DNA of 64,000 nt, from positions 3,299,422 to 3,363,421 of the forward strand of contig NC_135563.1 in assembly GCF_964340395.1 (NCBI RefSeq), written 5' to 3'. This document shows, one piece after another, positions 1 through 11,368 of the stretch. The notes under the pieces are model-generated. The model saw only the letters and a list, made by a program, of their open reading frames with translations. It was not told the origin of the DNA and did not search any database. Origin of the DNA: Glandiceps talaboti. Its lineage: Eukaryota; Hemichordata; Enteropneusta; Spengelidae. The position numbers and the translations under genes are program-made. Every line of letters begins with the position of its first letter. Position 1 is the stretch's first letter.

Positions 1-510
1 CTGGTATAGGTTGTGGTATAGTGCATTGGTCTGTCAGGATCTGGTATAGGTTATGGTGTAGTTCATTGGTCTGTCAGGATCTGGTATAGGTTGTGGTGTA
101 GTGCATTGGTCTGTCAGGATCTGGTATAGGTTGTGGTGTAGTGCATTGGTCTGTCAGGATCTGGTATAGGTTGTGGTGTAGTGCATTGGTCTGTCAGGAT
201 CTGGTATAGGTTGTGGTGTAGTGCATTGGTCTGTCAGGATCTGGTATAGGTTGTGGTATAGTGCATTGGTCTGTCAGGATCTGGTATAGGTTGTAGTATA
301 GTTCATTGGTCTGTCAGGATCTGGTATAGGTTATGGTGTAGTTCATTGGTCTGTCAGGATCTGGTATAGGTTGTAGTATAGTTCATTGGTCTGTCAGGAT
401 CTGGTATAGGTTGTGGTGTAGTTCATTGGTCTGTCAGGATCTGGTATAGGTTGTGGTGTAGTGCATTGGTCTGTCAGGATCTGGTATAGGTTGTAGTATA
501 CGTTTCATTG
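1..510. repeat. 40-bp minisatellite, at least 12 copies
   Basis: A 40-bp unit starting CTGGTATAGGTTGTGGTGTA and ending in CTGTCAGGAT repeats head to tail from the left edge. There are twelve full units and one that decays at about 500. Units differ mainly at three G/A or G/T positions. The array continues off the window. Confidence 0.97.
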
Positions 511-1649
511 GTGTTAGGTTATACCAACCTATACCTATACCAACCTATACGCAATCATGTTTCTGACAGACGATCAGAGGGTACATTCACTTCTTTTTTC
601 AAAACACCCCATGTATGGCTAATAATATTAGATAATATTAGGTCAATACATCCAGAGATAAAACCATGGTTGTATTAGATCTCCCTAATAGACCGTGAAC
701 AAGACTCGATTGCCAACTTTCTATTCACTAACTGGTTTACAAATGTAGTGGTCTGGATTTTATTTAGAGCGTTGGTATTTAAACTAGGCCACCATAAAAC
801 CTGGCATTGCGTAAAGATACTCACGATATTTTGTCTCTGAAAGGCAAAACAAGGATGAGTTGTGAAGAGACAAGATAACATGATTACATTACAAATGTAA
901 AGCTCCCCAAGTTTACCATAATGATTGTTGAACCAAGGGCCTCTTTTGTCTATATTTGAATCTGTAGTGGTCGAAGTTGAACCAATTTCATCAACTTCGC
1001 ATTTTACAGTGTCTATTCTTTTCACGCTGGTCATGTGAATTTCATTGTAGATTGTATATCGCTCAGTTCAAGTCAACAAATGAAGGTCCTTGCTTGATAT
1101 AACAAGCATCCAGTTTGAAACATAAAATACAGGTTTTCACGAAATTGTTTGGATTTCCTGGGAGAGTTTCATAATACATGTGTAACTCATAGACCGTCAC
1201 ACATCGTACAATACAAAGTATTGACTTGTATACAGGTAGATTTTGTTCGCTGTAACAGTAAAAGGATTTGCTGTTACATACGTACAGTACTTGGGGAAAA
1301 CATTTGCTATATGGTACTGTGAAAGGGGCCCGGGGCGGTACCAGTGGCAAGCTCCTGGTAGGGGAGAGTGGCCAGTGTTGGCAACCCCATTTTAGGATTT
1401 TAGGCCAAAGGGCTACAAAACGCATCCCACAAATAAGGGGAGTAGGCCCCCCCACCCCAAGGGTTGATTTTTTAGTATCAAATTTCTTCCATCTTCCCCC
1501 ACCAGACATCAAAATTGTTCAATCTTTAGAGCCGCTCGAATTCCTGATGAAATCTCACTATATATTGGAAACATTGGTTCATATCTGGTCAGATATCATT
1601 TTTGTACCCCTATACGTTTTTAATTTGTTTTAGACTGTTTAGGCTTGGT
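511..1649. other. no gene recognised
   Basis: Short ORFs on both strands overlap one another and resemble nothing I know. A stretch around 1320-1510 is rich in G and C runs and may be an old repeat. No splice-bounded exon is evident. Confidence 0.5.
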
Positions 1650-1717
1650 CTGGTCATGTAATATTCAATACTTGTAGTGCAGAACACCCGATTTACAAAG
1701 GTCAACCTGATCTGAAT

Positions 1718-2101
1718 ACACCCGACGGACTCAATCAAACCTGAAATAATACCATTGAGACAACAGGGAAAGAATACACTTCATAACCTTTTGATGGAAG
1801 GAGGAATGTCTCTGCTTGCACAATTTTTAAATTTTAAATTTAAATTTTTAAAAATAGCAACAACTTTTACTGATGCGTGTACATTATTGGCAAAATGTAT
1901 CAACCAACGAACATACAGTGGCTGAACTTGGGGCTATCAACGTCTCGGTTGCAAGTATTTCAACTCTTATTTCACATATTTTTCCCAAATAAAAATTGTG
2001 CAAGCAGAGACATTCCAACTTCCATCAAAGGGTTGTGAAGAGGAATCTTTCCCTGTAGTCTCAACGGTATTATTTCAGGTTTGATTGAGTCCGTCGGGTG
2101 T
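1718..2101. mobile_element. Foldback MITE with ~110-bp terminal inverted repeats
   Basis: The left end begins ACACCCGACGGACTCAATCA and the right end is its near-perfect reverse complement, pairing for about 110 bp. The two arms are separated by about 160 bp with no ORF. The element sits just upstream of the first TMEM45 gene and is absent from the second unit. No clean target duplication could be defined, so the superfamily is open. Confidence 0.85.
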
Positions 2102-2271
2102 CTTCGGATCTGAGGGTATCTGACACTATCTGACGCTGAATATGACGCTATCTGAATCTGAATCTGAATCTGACACCAACTTTATACTCGTGTCACATTT
2201 TACCTCTAACACCGATGGTTTGGACACTATTTTCGAAGCTTCGAGTACAAGTCTGAAAGCGGTGCTTGCAG

Positions 2272-3108
2272 ATGGGTATTTTTGGAGGGCACGCCTTGCC
2301 TGGCAGCTTCTTTATGTGTTTCGGCATTTGGTGCTGTATCAAGTTTTCGTATCGACTAATATCTCCGAAAACAAGGAAAACCGCAAACGAACAGTTGGGA
2401 TTGGCAAGGTGCAATTGCTCTGTCGAAGCTGAACTGGTTGAAGGTATTATAATTGTTATCATGACGTTCATTGGTTTTATTGCTGAACAGTCATGGCCGT
2501 ATAAGAAGTGGAAGATGTTTGACTACCACATCGATCCACCAGGTAGATTCGTCAATGGAGAAGAATGGCAACATTGCACTATGTATACTTTCTTCGGTAT
2601 CTGCGGAGCTGTTTTGATCATGGCTCGTACATGTGTACCTGGTTTGAAGGCATACGAAATGTTTTTTGGTGCCCTGGCATTCTTTGTCGAAGGCCTTTTG
2701 TTTTATTTTCACGTGCATGGCCGATCGTCCCTTGATATTACACTTCACTATCTGCTGGTGATAACAGTCGTTCTCGGTAGTATCACCGTCATGGCCGAAA
2801 TGTGGAAGAAGGACGACAAATTGTTACCATTCATTCGCACTGGATTAACGATGATACAAGGAACATGGTTTTGGCAGGTTGGTTTTATGCTTTACTCTCC
2901 AACTGGCGAAGAATGGGACGAAGAAAGCCATGATAATGTCATGTTTGCCACAATGGCATTCTGCTGGCATATCGCCGCCAACATTTTAATAATGGCAGGC
3001 CTCTATGGAATAGTATCGTTTTGTGTGCACACGAGAAGGGCACATTCCATTGATCGTGAGCTTGAAGTCGAACTATTGAGCGTCGAAAGCGTATTTGACA
3101 ATAACTGA
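2272..3108 (+). CDS. TMEM45: TMEM45 family (DUF716) multi-pass membrane protein, copy A
   Basis: This encodes a 278-residue predicted multi-pass membrane protein of the TMEM45A/B family, whose biochemical role is not established. Family hallmarks seen are the N-terminal GHALPGSFF (6-14), WQHCTMYTFFG (99-109), FYFHVHGR (144-151), QGTWFWQVGF (196-205) and CWH (231-233). About seven hydrophobic stretches lie near 12-27, 57-73, 102-118, 128-147, 157-175, 191-207 and 225-251. The tail is charged and cytosol-like. Length matches human TMEM45B (about 275 aa). I chose the ATG because an in-frame TGA lies 18 bases upstream and the paralogue starts at the same codon. The coding sequence has no intron, which may reflect an ancestral retrocopy. 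A transposon begins 138 bases after the stop and probably truncates or replaces the 3' UTR. The 14 differences from copy B are all substitutions. Confidence 0.93.
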   Translation: MGIFGGHALPGSFFMCFGIWCCIKFSYRLISPKTRKTANEQLGLARCNCSVEAELVEGIIIVIMTFIGFIAEQSWPYKKWKMFDYHIDPPGRFVNGEEWQHCTMYTFFGICGAVLIMARTCVPGLKAYEMFFGALAFFVEGLLFYFHVHGRSSLDITLHYLLVITVVLGSITVMAEMWKKDDKLLPFIRTGLTMIQGTWFWQVGFMLYSPTGEEWDEESHDNVMFATMAFCWHIAANILIMAGLYGIVSFCVHTRRAHSIDRELEVELLSVESVFDNN

Positions 3109-3377
3109 CAATACTGAATCCTCATTTCATTTCAAGAATCGGGTATTTTGGTTACTAGTAGTGGGAAAACATGGACTCAAAAGTTGTGGGTTGTTAAGAG
3201 TGACCTTCGCGATATGTATTGACTTTATAATAATTACAAATAATAAGGCTAAAAAAAAAAAGGTTTTGTTTCCCGTCCTCGCGCGCGTCATTCCAAACCA
3301 TGCGCATCGTACGTTTTTATTCTGCCCCCCCTTTATTGTTTCAGACGTCACTGGCGATTTGTAAAAATTCATTCGAC

Positions 3378-4292
3378 TACTGTAGATCCACAGGCAGCTG
3401 ACAACGTTCTAAATGTTTCAACTGTACAAAAATTCAGTGATTGTATTAGTATATTTAAAGGGTAATTAAAGTACTGGTAATTTGATGGTACCTCTATACA
3501 TTTCCTCTGAATACGTTGGAACATAGCGTATCATGTAGATGCGTACATACATGTTATAAGGATGAACGAGTATTCTGTAATACATGTGTTGTAGAAGCTC
3601 GTGAGACAGAACGTCTAGCGGACACAAAGACAGTTTACAGTATACGTAACGCTATGCGAAGCGACCGAAATTTTCACGATAAGGACAACGTTTTTAAAGA
3701 AATTATTTCTTAAATTTCCCCATTTCTGAGTTCATATAACACAACTGTAGCAAATATTTCTATGAATCGTACAATACTTCATGACTACTCTTGCAACATA
3801 TGTGTAGAAATAAACAAGGTAGGAAAGCTTGAAATGCGGAAGTGACTAACAATATCCTTCAAACATCATTAAAAGAGAAAACCCGACAACGCAACACTAC
3901 AATTTTATATGCATAGATAAGTCTTTGTTTAATCATGCATTTTACTCATTAACAAACTGAAGCGAGGATTTCTTTTTTTTGGTAGTATTTTTCGATTACG
4001 TCCTCTCAAGCTTTCCCACCTTGTCTATATCATCATTCATGTGTATTAGTGTGATATGTGCGCTTACGTTCGAGGAGAAGCGAACTGCAGAGAACGCGTA
4101 CGCGTTCGCTGAGATAAACATGAACACTACCCGGGAAACACGTTCGAATGTAACTAACATGTAAAGACGAAATGCATTGAGGTACATCTAAACAAGAATT
4201 CTTTAACTACCGTAAATATATAGTATTGCAATCACTGAATTTTTTTACAGTTGAAATACTTCGTACGTTGTCAGTTGCCTGTGGTAGATCAG
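3378..4292. mobile_element. Inverted-repeat element nested in the Harbinger-like transposon
   Basis: The segment around CCACAGGCAGCTGACAACG on the left is repeated in inverted orientation on the right as CGTTGTCAGTTGCCTGTGG. Pairing continues inward for about 100-130 bp through a shared ATTCAGTGATTG block and on to an AGTAC/GTACCTC block. No transposase is visible. Ends and target duplication are approximate. Confidence 0.6.
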
Positions 4293-4346
4293 TGAGGGGG
4301 ATGTTTTATTTTTGTATCGCTATGCTTTTGTCCATTCAAGTGTCCG

Positions 4347-4814
4347 TTGGCAGCAAAAATCTTGCGTCCATTTGGACTTGTCGATGTTGAAAGTTCCACC
4401 AAGGTATGCAGATTGTACGAGGACTTATGTAAAGGTATTCTAAGTTCTGGGGATCGATTTATTCTACCCCAACAGTACGAACTATGCCGTATTGAGGCTT
4501 TGGTGTCACGTGTATATGAAGGAAATTTCCAGAGTGTCCCCCTACAAGCAAAACTGGAAGACATAGTGGAATTTGGCAAGTACTTAAAGATCGTTTTGAT
4601 CGAAGACTGTAATAAAGTGTCACAGCAACCTGTTAAAGATGCCTTCCATGTTCTGATGAACTCCACAATGCCATTATCAGGTGGTTGCAAGATCGTAACT
4701 AGGGATGGCAAAAGCAGTACCAGTCCTTGGGAGAACAGTTTGACAGCGTTCTTGGGAATGTTTATGGTTGATCGATCCACCAGTTGTGTTTCCATACCCC
4801 CCCCCCCCCCATAA
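4347..4814 (+). CDS. Unrecognised ORF inside the transposon
   Basis: An open frame of about 150 codons reads as plausible protein, with motifs such as DRFILPQQYELCRIEALVSR and VEFGKYLKIVLIEDC. It has no ATG at its 5' end and runs into a C homopolymer at its 3' end. I do not recognise the family. It could be a captured host exon or chance. It is not present in the second duplication unit, which lacks this transposon. Confidence 0.2.
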   Translation: MAAKILRPFGLVDVESSTKVCRLYEDLCKGILSSGDRFILPQQYELCRIEALVSRVYEGNFQSVPLQAKLEDIVEFGKYLKIVLIEDCNKVSQQPVKDAFHVLMNSTMPLSGGCKIVTRDGKSSTSPWENSLTAFLGMFMVDRSTSCVSIPPPPP

Positions 4815-6261
4815 AAAATGAAAAAAAAAAAAAAACCCGCATCACCGCATCATTTTTGAAATTACTTTAGGACGGGGAACAAAACCTTTTTTTTTTGGCC
4901 TAAGCGAACTTTTTTAAAACTGATATTGGATTTCATATGCTATTTATCATGATCAGATTAGGATGTCTCTGCATTGTTAGTATTAATTACATGATTGTAC
5001 ATCAAGTTAGCGTGATGTGCCATGAGCTTTAATTAGATCTAAAAAATAACAGTGGTCGATTTGAAAGCCTGTACGTGTTGTGTGTTTTTAAATATTTGTT
5101 ATTTTCTAAATTCAATCATGAAGTGAAGTGTTTTTCCATCAAATGATATCAACAATAAGAATTGAATATATCAAGTACAATATCAATATTTACACTTGGT
5201 GACGAAGCTGTGTAGCGCTTATCTCTGCCGTGCGCCCCCAGGCGCCAAGTATTTGTTTATGGACGTGTCATATCAAGGTCTCTGGACGTATGTACACACC
5301 ACGCAAGCTTTAGTCTCACTTTAAAATATAGGGGTTATTATGGTATAACTTGAATATGTCCTTTGACGTCATCATTCAACAACATGGTCGCAAGCTAAAA
5401 TAAATAAACAACAATAAACATAGACGTTATCAAGACCTGTGACTTGTTTTGTTGTGGAAGTTATTTGTATTTTTGATATCACAGAAAGTTATTTAGCATA
5501 TCAAAGTCGGAAGTCAATTAATTATCAGTGGATGATTTCTAGTACAACTGATCATGATTGATAAGGTTCAGTAGTGCTATACGCATTGTGCGGGGTTGTC
5601 TGTCTCTGTCTGTCTCAGTGTGTGTACTACATGTGTATGTGTGTGTTTGTGTGGACGACTGAAACACGAAAACTGGCAGACCGATGTACATCATGTACTT
5701 GGTATTTATTAGTGACATTACTTGTGGTGTCTAGTTGGGAAATTGTTCAAAGCAAATGATCGAATCACAGGTGTGTGATTTGGGTCAAACAATGTCATTT
5801 CTGGTGTAAAAAAAAAACCAACCACTTAAGCTCAAAAGCTACTGGACAGAGTTGCCTGAAATTTGGTGGGAACGTTCTTAAAGGTGTGTAGAATAAGAAT
5901 TGTTCATTAAATAACCCCATCAGTGATACCAATTGCAAAGTACTTTGCTGATTTGGCTGAAATGTTGTAGGGATGTTTCTGGGAATGTACAGATCAAGGA
6001 ATATTACTAACATGATGTCCCATGGTTGATATACAAATTAGGGCTAAAAAGTGTCTTGGGTCAGATTTCGTTCATGAATATTTACCCAGATGGGATTGTA
6101 CAGTAATGGTACTGTTTTATTGATCTCAATAAAATTATTAAAAATGTTATGATACTTAACATAATATAACAAGTGCATGTTAGTGGCACTTGAATTATCC
6201 CTCCTTGAGGTTGCTTGGAAACATTCTCTTAAGTTCTAGCTCAACGTGAACAAATGGTTTG

Positions 6262-6263
6262 TC

Positions 6264-6307
<44 letters not shown>

Positions 6308-6335
6308 CCTGTCTGTCTGTCTGTCTGTCTGTTTG
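6262..6335. repeat. (GTCT)n microsatellite
   Basis: About 18 near-perfect GTCT units. The tract lies in sequence specific to duplication unit A. Confidence 0.95.
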
Positions 6336-6429
6336 TATGTCTTGTGGATGATGCACGTGATTTTGGTATTGAACTTTAAATTTACCTGTCAAAATACTGG
6401 GGATGACATTTGTAATGATTCTAAAAGTA

Positions 6430-6835
6430 TGTGTTAGTCTGCAAATTATGAGTGTGTCGTACTTACAAAAGTGGCCCAAGCAATTATGACTTCACCCTTA
6501 GCAACAGTCAAATGATAGGGTTTATTGTAAATGTAACAGCACGGATGGGTAGACAAAAATGTATTTTTTTTTAAATATGCAAATGTCCTCAGCAATAAGA
6601 CCACGGCCAAAGTAACAGGTAAACGATGGCATATGCCAATATAACTCCACACCAGTAGGAAAGGCAAATAAACATTCTAAAAATGTATGCAGATATGCCT
6701 AGCAACAAAACCACGCCCATTGCAACAGTTAAACGAGGGTGTATATTACAGATAATACACAGTGGACTCATGAGAAGGAATGGGAAAAATGTATGCAAAT
6801 ATACCTAGCAACAAGACCACATAAATCATAGGAGT
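6430..6835. repeat. Diverged ~120-bp tandem repeat, three to four units
   Basis: Each unit carries the order: cAAAAATGTATGCA or similar, ATATGCCTAGCAACA, agACCACGCCCAT, AACAGTTAAACGA, then TATTACA or related. Units are about 70-80% alike by eye. The same block occurs in duplication unit B at 11950-12340. Confidence 0.7.
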
Positions 6836-7049
6836 TGTGCTACAACGCTATTGGCGCACTGTGTTAATACAATACGTTTGTTGTTAACTTGCATCATTGT
6901 GTATTATAGATGTGTTCTATTCTTCTTTGTTAACACCATTTTTGAGTAGCTCTCCTTTCCCTCCCCAAAAGCCCCCGTTCTATGTTTTTTCTCTAGCTTT
7001 AATAGTATTTGTCTGTGACGTGACCATAGACTTTTGACAGTCGATCACT

Positions 7050-7515
7050 TAGGGACGATAGCACAATGTCACTTCGTTAGTTTAGGGGTGGGGCGAGGAG
7101 GGGGTTCTGACGTAAATGCGATTGCTGAACTTCATTTTCGTACTTCTAAGTTTCGAAAACTTTCACACCTTCAATCATGATAAAAGCTTCAGTCTGTATT
7201 TACTACTGAGATGTTGATAAGTTGATAAAAAATTCCTTCTGATGTGAGATAGTTTTGGGTATACGGTGGTATTTGATGTGCTTACAATCATCTGAGTAAA
7301 CAGGTTCATATAAATGATGGAACATTATGTTTACTATCATGTTTTTACAGTGTATCCATCATAGCGGTGTGCAGGTGACGGCTACAATTTTCATCATAGT
7401 ATATTGATCTCGCACTTGTGAAGGTTCGTTTAGGGGAAGGGGAGGGGGTTTTGTTCTAAACGCACGACGTTCGTTCATTGAGCTTGTGCGACATTGTACG
7501 ATCGCGATCGTCCCT
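7050..7515. mobile_element. MITE family M1, copy 1
   Basis: The ends are inverted: TTAGGGACGATAGCACAATG on the left, and on the right the complement of CATTGTACGATCGCGATCGTCCCTTA. Two further copies lie at 12677-13151 and 61854-62286. The second is a duplicate produced by the segmental duplication. The third is an independent insertion in an HMG20 intron. The copies have no ORF. Confidence 0.85.
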
Positions 7516-7574
7516 TACGTTATTTATGTTGTTAAAAGTAACATAATTACTCTAGATACGGCTGCCGTCAGAAT

Positions 7575-7665
7575 TTACGACAGGGGGGCCTGGAGAGAAA
7601 TGAGGGGGGGGGGCATGAAAAATTTGAGGGTTCAAAGGGAGGGGGGCATGACAATTATGATGGTC
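7575..7665. other. G-run-rich segment
   Basis: Several runs of five to ten G (GAGGGGGGGGGGCATGAAAA) lie close together and could form G-quadruplexes on the plus strand. A matching segment occurs in unit B at 13215-13285. A similar but separate one (GGGGGTCATGAAAATTGTGG) lies at 41780-41880, which suggests a dispersed repeat. Confidence 0.6.
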
Positions 7666-7834
7666 TGAAAGAGGGCAACTAAATATTTTGCTCATGAACC
7701 AAATTAAACCTCGTGAGCAATCGTTTACTCAGGTTGAGTACATTAAAAATTGTCTCGGGGCTTTGTCGCAATAACTTCTAAAACCTATATTCAGTGATGA
7801 GGTAGGTATCAGCCATGCGAATGTATTTGTGTAT

Positions 7835-7937
<103 letters not shown>

Positions 7938-8699
7938 GACAAATCATCTCAGTAATTGGTGTAAAAATCAAACGATTGATCGGACAAATTGTATATTAAG
8001 GCGCTATTCACCATGACTGACTCGCGTGTAGTGCGCTGGGTTCGGCTTTCAGAGTTTGTCTTATGATTCAATGAATAAGTTGCCGTTCAATATTATATGG
8101 ACACATACATAATTACAAACGTATATAGTACATATCTTTATATTTTTCGTCTTACAGTGAATTTCACAATACCGTGCAGCTTTTCTGTTTGATGCAACCA
8201 CACAGAAACCAACAAGAAACTCATGCCACACGTCAATAGCAAGATCGCATTTTTTGATACATTTAGTCTAAATGAAAGAAACCATTTCAATGTATTGCAA
8301 CTCCATGCACACATTCGGGCGCCAATGTTTTTCTTAATATCAAACACCCAATGAATGGTGCACAAATGTCCTTAGTCTGTAAGGTACGCCGTGACGGTGC
8401 GCCCTCAAACATCGGCCAACCCCTAACCCCTAAGAAGTCTTCTTTCGCAGTGTGTGAACCTGCGCGATCACAGAAACAAATGAAATTTTACCCCTTTCAT
8501 ATATAGTTGATTAAGTACGTCAATATTAACGATATTATCGACATTTTATTGTATTCTGATAGAAATATTCTGAGACATCACTCGGGAAACAAATGCCTGT
8601 GTTATTTACATAAGATTCATGGTCATGTGTTATTCAATACTTGGAGTGCAGAACTGCGATTTACAAAGGTCAACCTGAGTGGCTTTTGTGTACTTTAGT

Positions 8700-8735
8700 T
8701 GTCTCGTCTCGTCTCGTCTCGTCTCGTCTCGTCTT
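8700..8735. repeat. (GTCTC)n pentanucleotide repeat
   Basis: About seven GTCTC units, not present in unit A. Confidence 0.95.
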
Positions 8736-8912
8736 GGTATTTCGACCATGCTGGGGTGCAAATCGTAATGATACCGTATAGGAACTAGACTATCTCTGAT
8801 ACGCCATTGGTCTAAGACAAATGACCATCATAGTCACATTTTACCTCTAACACCGATGGTTTGGATACTATTTTCGAAGCTTCGAGTATAAGTCTGAAAG
8901 CGGTGCTTACAG

Positions 8913-9749
8913 ATGGGTACTTTCGAAGGGCACGCATTGCCGGGCAGCTTTTTTATGTGTTTCGGCATTTGGTGGTGTATCAAGTTTTCGTATCGACTAA
9001 TATATCCGAAAACAAGGAAAACCGCAAACGAACAGTTGGGATTGGCAAGGTGCAATTGCTCTGTCGAAGCTGAACTGGTTGAAGGTATTATTATTGTTAT
9101 CATGACGTTCATTGGTTTTATTGCTGAACAGTCATGGCCGTATAAGAAGTGGGCTATGTTTGACTACCACATCGATCCACCAGGTAGATTCGTCAATGGA
9201 GCCGAATGGCAACATTGCACTATGTATACTTTCTTCGGTATCTTCGGAGCTGTTTCGATAATGGCTCGTACATGTGTACCTGGTTTGAAGGCTTACGAAA
9301 TGTTTTTTGGTGCCCTGGCATTCTTTGTCGAAGGCCTTTTGTTTTATTTTCACGTGCATGGCCGATCGTCCCTTGATATTACACTTCACTATCTACTGGT
9401 GATAGCAGTCGTTCTCGGTAGTATCACCGCCATGGCCGAAATGTGGAAGAAGGACGACAAATTGTTACCATTCATTCGCACTGGATTAACGATGATACAA
9501 GGAACATGGTTTTGGCAGGTTGGTTTTATGCTTTACCCTCCAAATGGCGAAGAATGGGACCAAGAAAGCCATAATAATGTTATGTTTGCCACAATGGCAT
9601 TCTGCTGGCATATCGCCGCCAACATTTTAATAATGGCAGGTCTCTATGGAATAGTATCGTTTTGTGTGCACACGAGAAGGGCACATTCCATTGATCGTGA
9701 GCTTGAAGTCGAACTATTGAGCGTCGAAAGCGTATTTGACAATAACTGA
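8913..9749 (+). CDS. TMEM45: TMEM45 family (DUF716) multi-pass membrane protein, copy B
   Basis: This 278-residue paralogue is about 95% identical to copy A. The differences by position are 3, 5, 21, 31, 81, 97, 111, 115, 165, 173, 209, 211, 217 and 221. All family motifs and hydrophobic segments are retained, and the frame is fully open, so both copies look functional. The start begins MGTFEGHALPG, closer to vertebrate TMEM45B (MANFKGHALPG, from memory) than copy A. The same in-frame TGA lies upstream, and a CTTACAG precedes the ATG and could be a weak 3' splice site. Its 3' flank is not interrupted by the Harbinger-like element, so this copy may keep the ancestral 3' UTR. Confidence 0.93.
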   Translation: MGTFEGHALPGSFFMCFGIWWCIKFSYRLIYPKTRKTANEQLGLARCNCSVEAELVEGIIIVIMTFIGFIAEQSWPYKKWAMFDYHIDPPGRFVNGAEWQHCTMYTFFGIFGAVSIMARTCVPGLKAYEMFFGALAFFVEGLLFYFHVHGRSSLDITLHYLLVIAVVLGSITAMAEMWKKDDKLLPFIRTGLTMIQGTWFWQVGFMLYPPNGEEWDQESHNNVMFATMAFCWHIAANILIMAGLYGIVSFCVHTRRAHSIDRELEVELLSVESVFDNN

Positions 9750-10112
9750 CAATACTGAATCCTCATTTCATTTCAAGAATCGGGTATTTTGGTTACTAGT
9801 AGTGGGAAAACATGGACTCAAAAGTTGTGGGTTGTTAAGAGTGACCTTCGCGATATGTATTGACTTTATAATAATTACAAATAATAAGTGAGCTTTTAAA
9901 ACTGATATTGGATTTGATATGCTATTTATCATGATCAGATTAGAATGTCTAGTTAGATTGTTAGTATTAATTATATTGTACATCAAGTTAGCGTGATGTG
10001 CCATGAGCTTTAATTAAATCTAAAAAATAGCAGAGTGGTCGATTTGAAAGCCTGTACGTATTGTGTGTTTTTAAATCATTGCTATATTCTTAGTTTCAAT
10101 CATGAAGTGAAG

Positions 10113-10706
10113 GGGGTATGTAAGACCCCAAATACAGGAGAAGGGAGATCATAACTGAGACTCTCAAAACAAAGAAAATGCTAAGTGAGACGTGTTTGAG
10201 ACTGCTTTTGAGACTTTCATATATCAAACAGACTGTAATTGCAAGCAAACCTGAGATCGTCTTTGAGACGAGTAAATGGTAGCCTCACAGCCTAGTATTT
10301 TGGCTAGTGTAGCCTAGACAACTTACGTGCAATTCAAACCTTGATCTGTTCAACTACACATATGTATCTCGTTTCGTATTCTAAAGACGTCACTGTTGAA
10401 TCGTTGTTGTATGCAATGCAATGCAATGCATGTGGTTTGTTTGTTTGTTTGTTTGTTTGTTTGTTTGTTTGTTTCAATTTGCGCACAGTTGGGCTGAGTG
10501 ACCATGATTTGTGTCTGATTATGTGCCGAGTTTAGCTAGCTGCATCTGTTGGTCATGCGATGATTTCTGTTGCTGTCCGCTGTTTATTGTTTACATCATA
10601 CAAGTCTCAAATCCAGTCTCAGATACGGTCTCACTTTGGACTTCCTTCAAAATAAGAGTCTCAGGCTCAGTCTCACTTATGGTTTACATAGGGTCTTATA
10701 TACCTG
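10113..10706. mobile_element. DNA transposon/MITE with TGAGAC subterminal repeats
   Basis: The insertion is flanked by the 7-base duplication AGTGAAG. Unit A has the uninterrupted site (catgaAGTGAAGtgttttt, about 5119-5135). The ends GGTATGTAAGACCC and GGGTCTTATATACC are inverted. For about 120 bp inside each end the sequence carries several TGAGAC or GTCTCA motifs in mirrored orientation, as expected of transposase-binding subterminal repeats. A (GTTT)n run lies at 10438-10473. No transposase is seen and the superfamily is not assigned. Confidence 0.8.
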
Positions 10707-10808
10707 AGTGAAGTGTTTTTCCATCAAATAATATCAACAATAAGAATTGAATATATCAAATACAATATCAATATTTCACACTTGGTGACGAGGCTGTGTA
10801 GCGCTTAT

Positions 10809-11236
10809 GTCACAGATGACATATTCATATTTTCAGTAAACTCAATATTTTAACAACATACCATGTCCTAGTTTGACTGAAAGGTCAAGAAACTGTCTCA
10901 AGGATATCGGATTCAGCCCACAAGATTCCAAGCGTACTCGAGTACATGAGACGACAGTCTGCATTTCATAGAGAGCTAGGATTCATAGTGATCATTCATC
11001 AATGTTTTTCATCATGGGCCATGCGTTATGTAAATTTGGACTTTAAGGACGTCACAATAAAGAACACTTGGAACTGACTGACTGGCAGGCACTTCACTTC
11101 GCAGGGGCACTTGGCTTCGGGGGAAGTCAATGAACGAGGCACTTGCTGGGTGCTAGCCTTGGTTTCCAGTATAAACTTTTAAACACAAACTGTGTGTAGT
11201 CTGAGCTAATTCCCTAAAAGTCCAAGTCGATCCCGT

Positions 11237-11327
<91 letters not shown>

Positions 11328-11368
11328 TTTAAGGAGGGTTACGTTAACAATAGAGGTCACCTGTTACA
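10809..11368. mobile_element. Small inverted-repeat insertion specific to unit B
   Basis: Comparison with unit A shows that GCGCTTAT continues directly into CTCTGCC there. Here the two halves are separated by 560 bp flanked by CTTAT. Ends GTCACAGATGAC and GTCACCTGTTACA are short imperfect inverted repeats. The insert contains a (GA)n run at 11239-11323 and no recognisable ORF. Confidence 0.65.
11239..11323. repeat. (GA)n microsatellite
   Basis: About 42 uninterrupted AG units inside the unit B insertion. Confidence 0.97.

Larger units (their letters stand above)
3247..4900. mobile_element. PIF/Harbinger-like DNA transposon (TAA target duplication)
   Basis: The ends are inverted repeats of about 33 bp: GGCTAAAAAAAAAAAGGTTT on the left, and on the right the complement of a run ending in GGCC. 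TAA precedes and follows the element. The second duplication unit retains the empty site (aataaTAAgtgagc at 9879-9892), so boundaries and target duplication are read directly. A three-base TAA duplication with GG-starting ends fits PIF/Harbinger by known family rules. I found no recognisable DDE transposase, so the copy is probably non-autonomous. It contains another inverted-repeat element and one unrecognised ORF. Confidence 0.85.

Noticed and set aside
1-510. Regular repeats resembling a CRISPR array
   Set aside because: Units abut with no unique spacers, and the context is an animal genome. The same applies to the arrays at 26, 35.6, 39.1, 43.7 and 51.7 kb.
2491-2748. 85-codon minus ORF and its match at 9132-9389
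   Set aside because: Antisense shadows of the two TMEM45 genes. Conservation follows from the genes.
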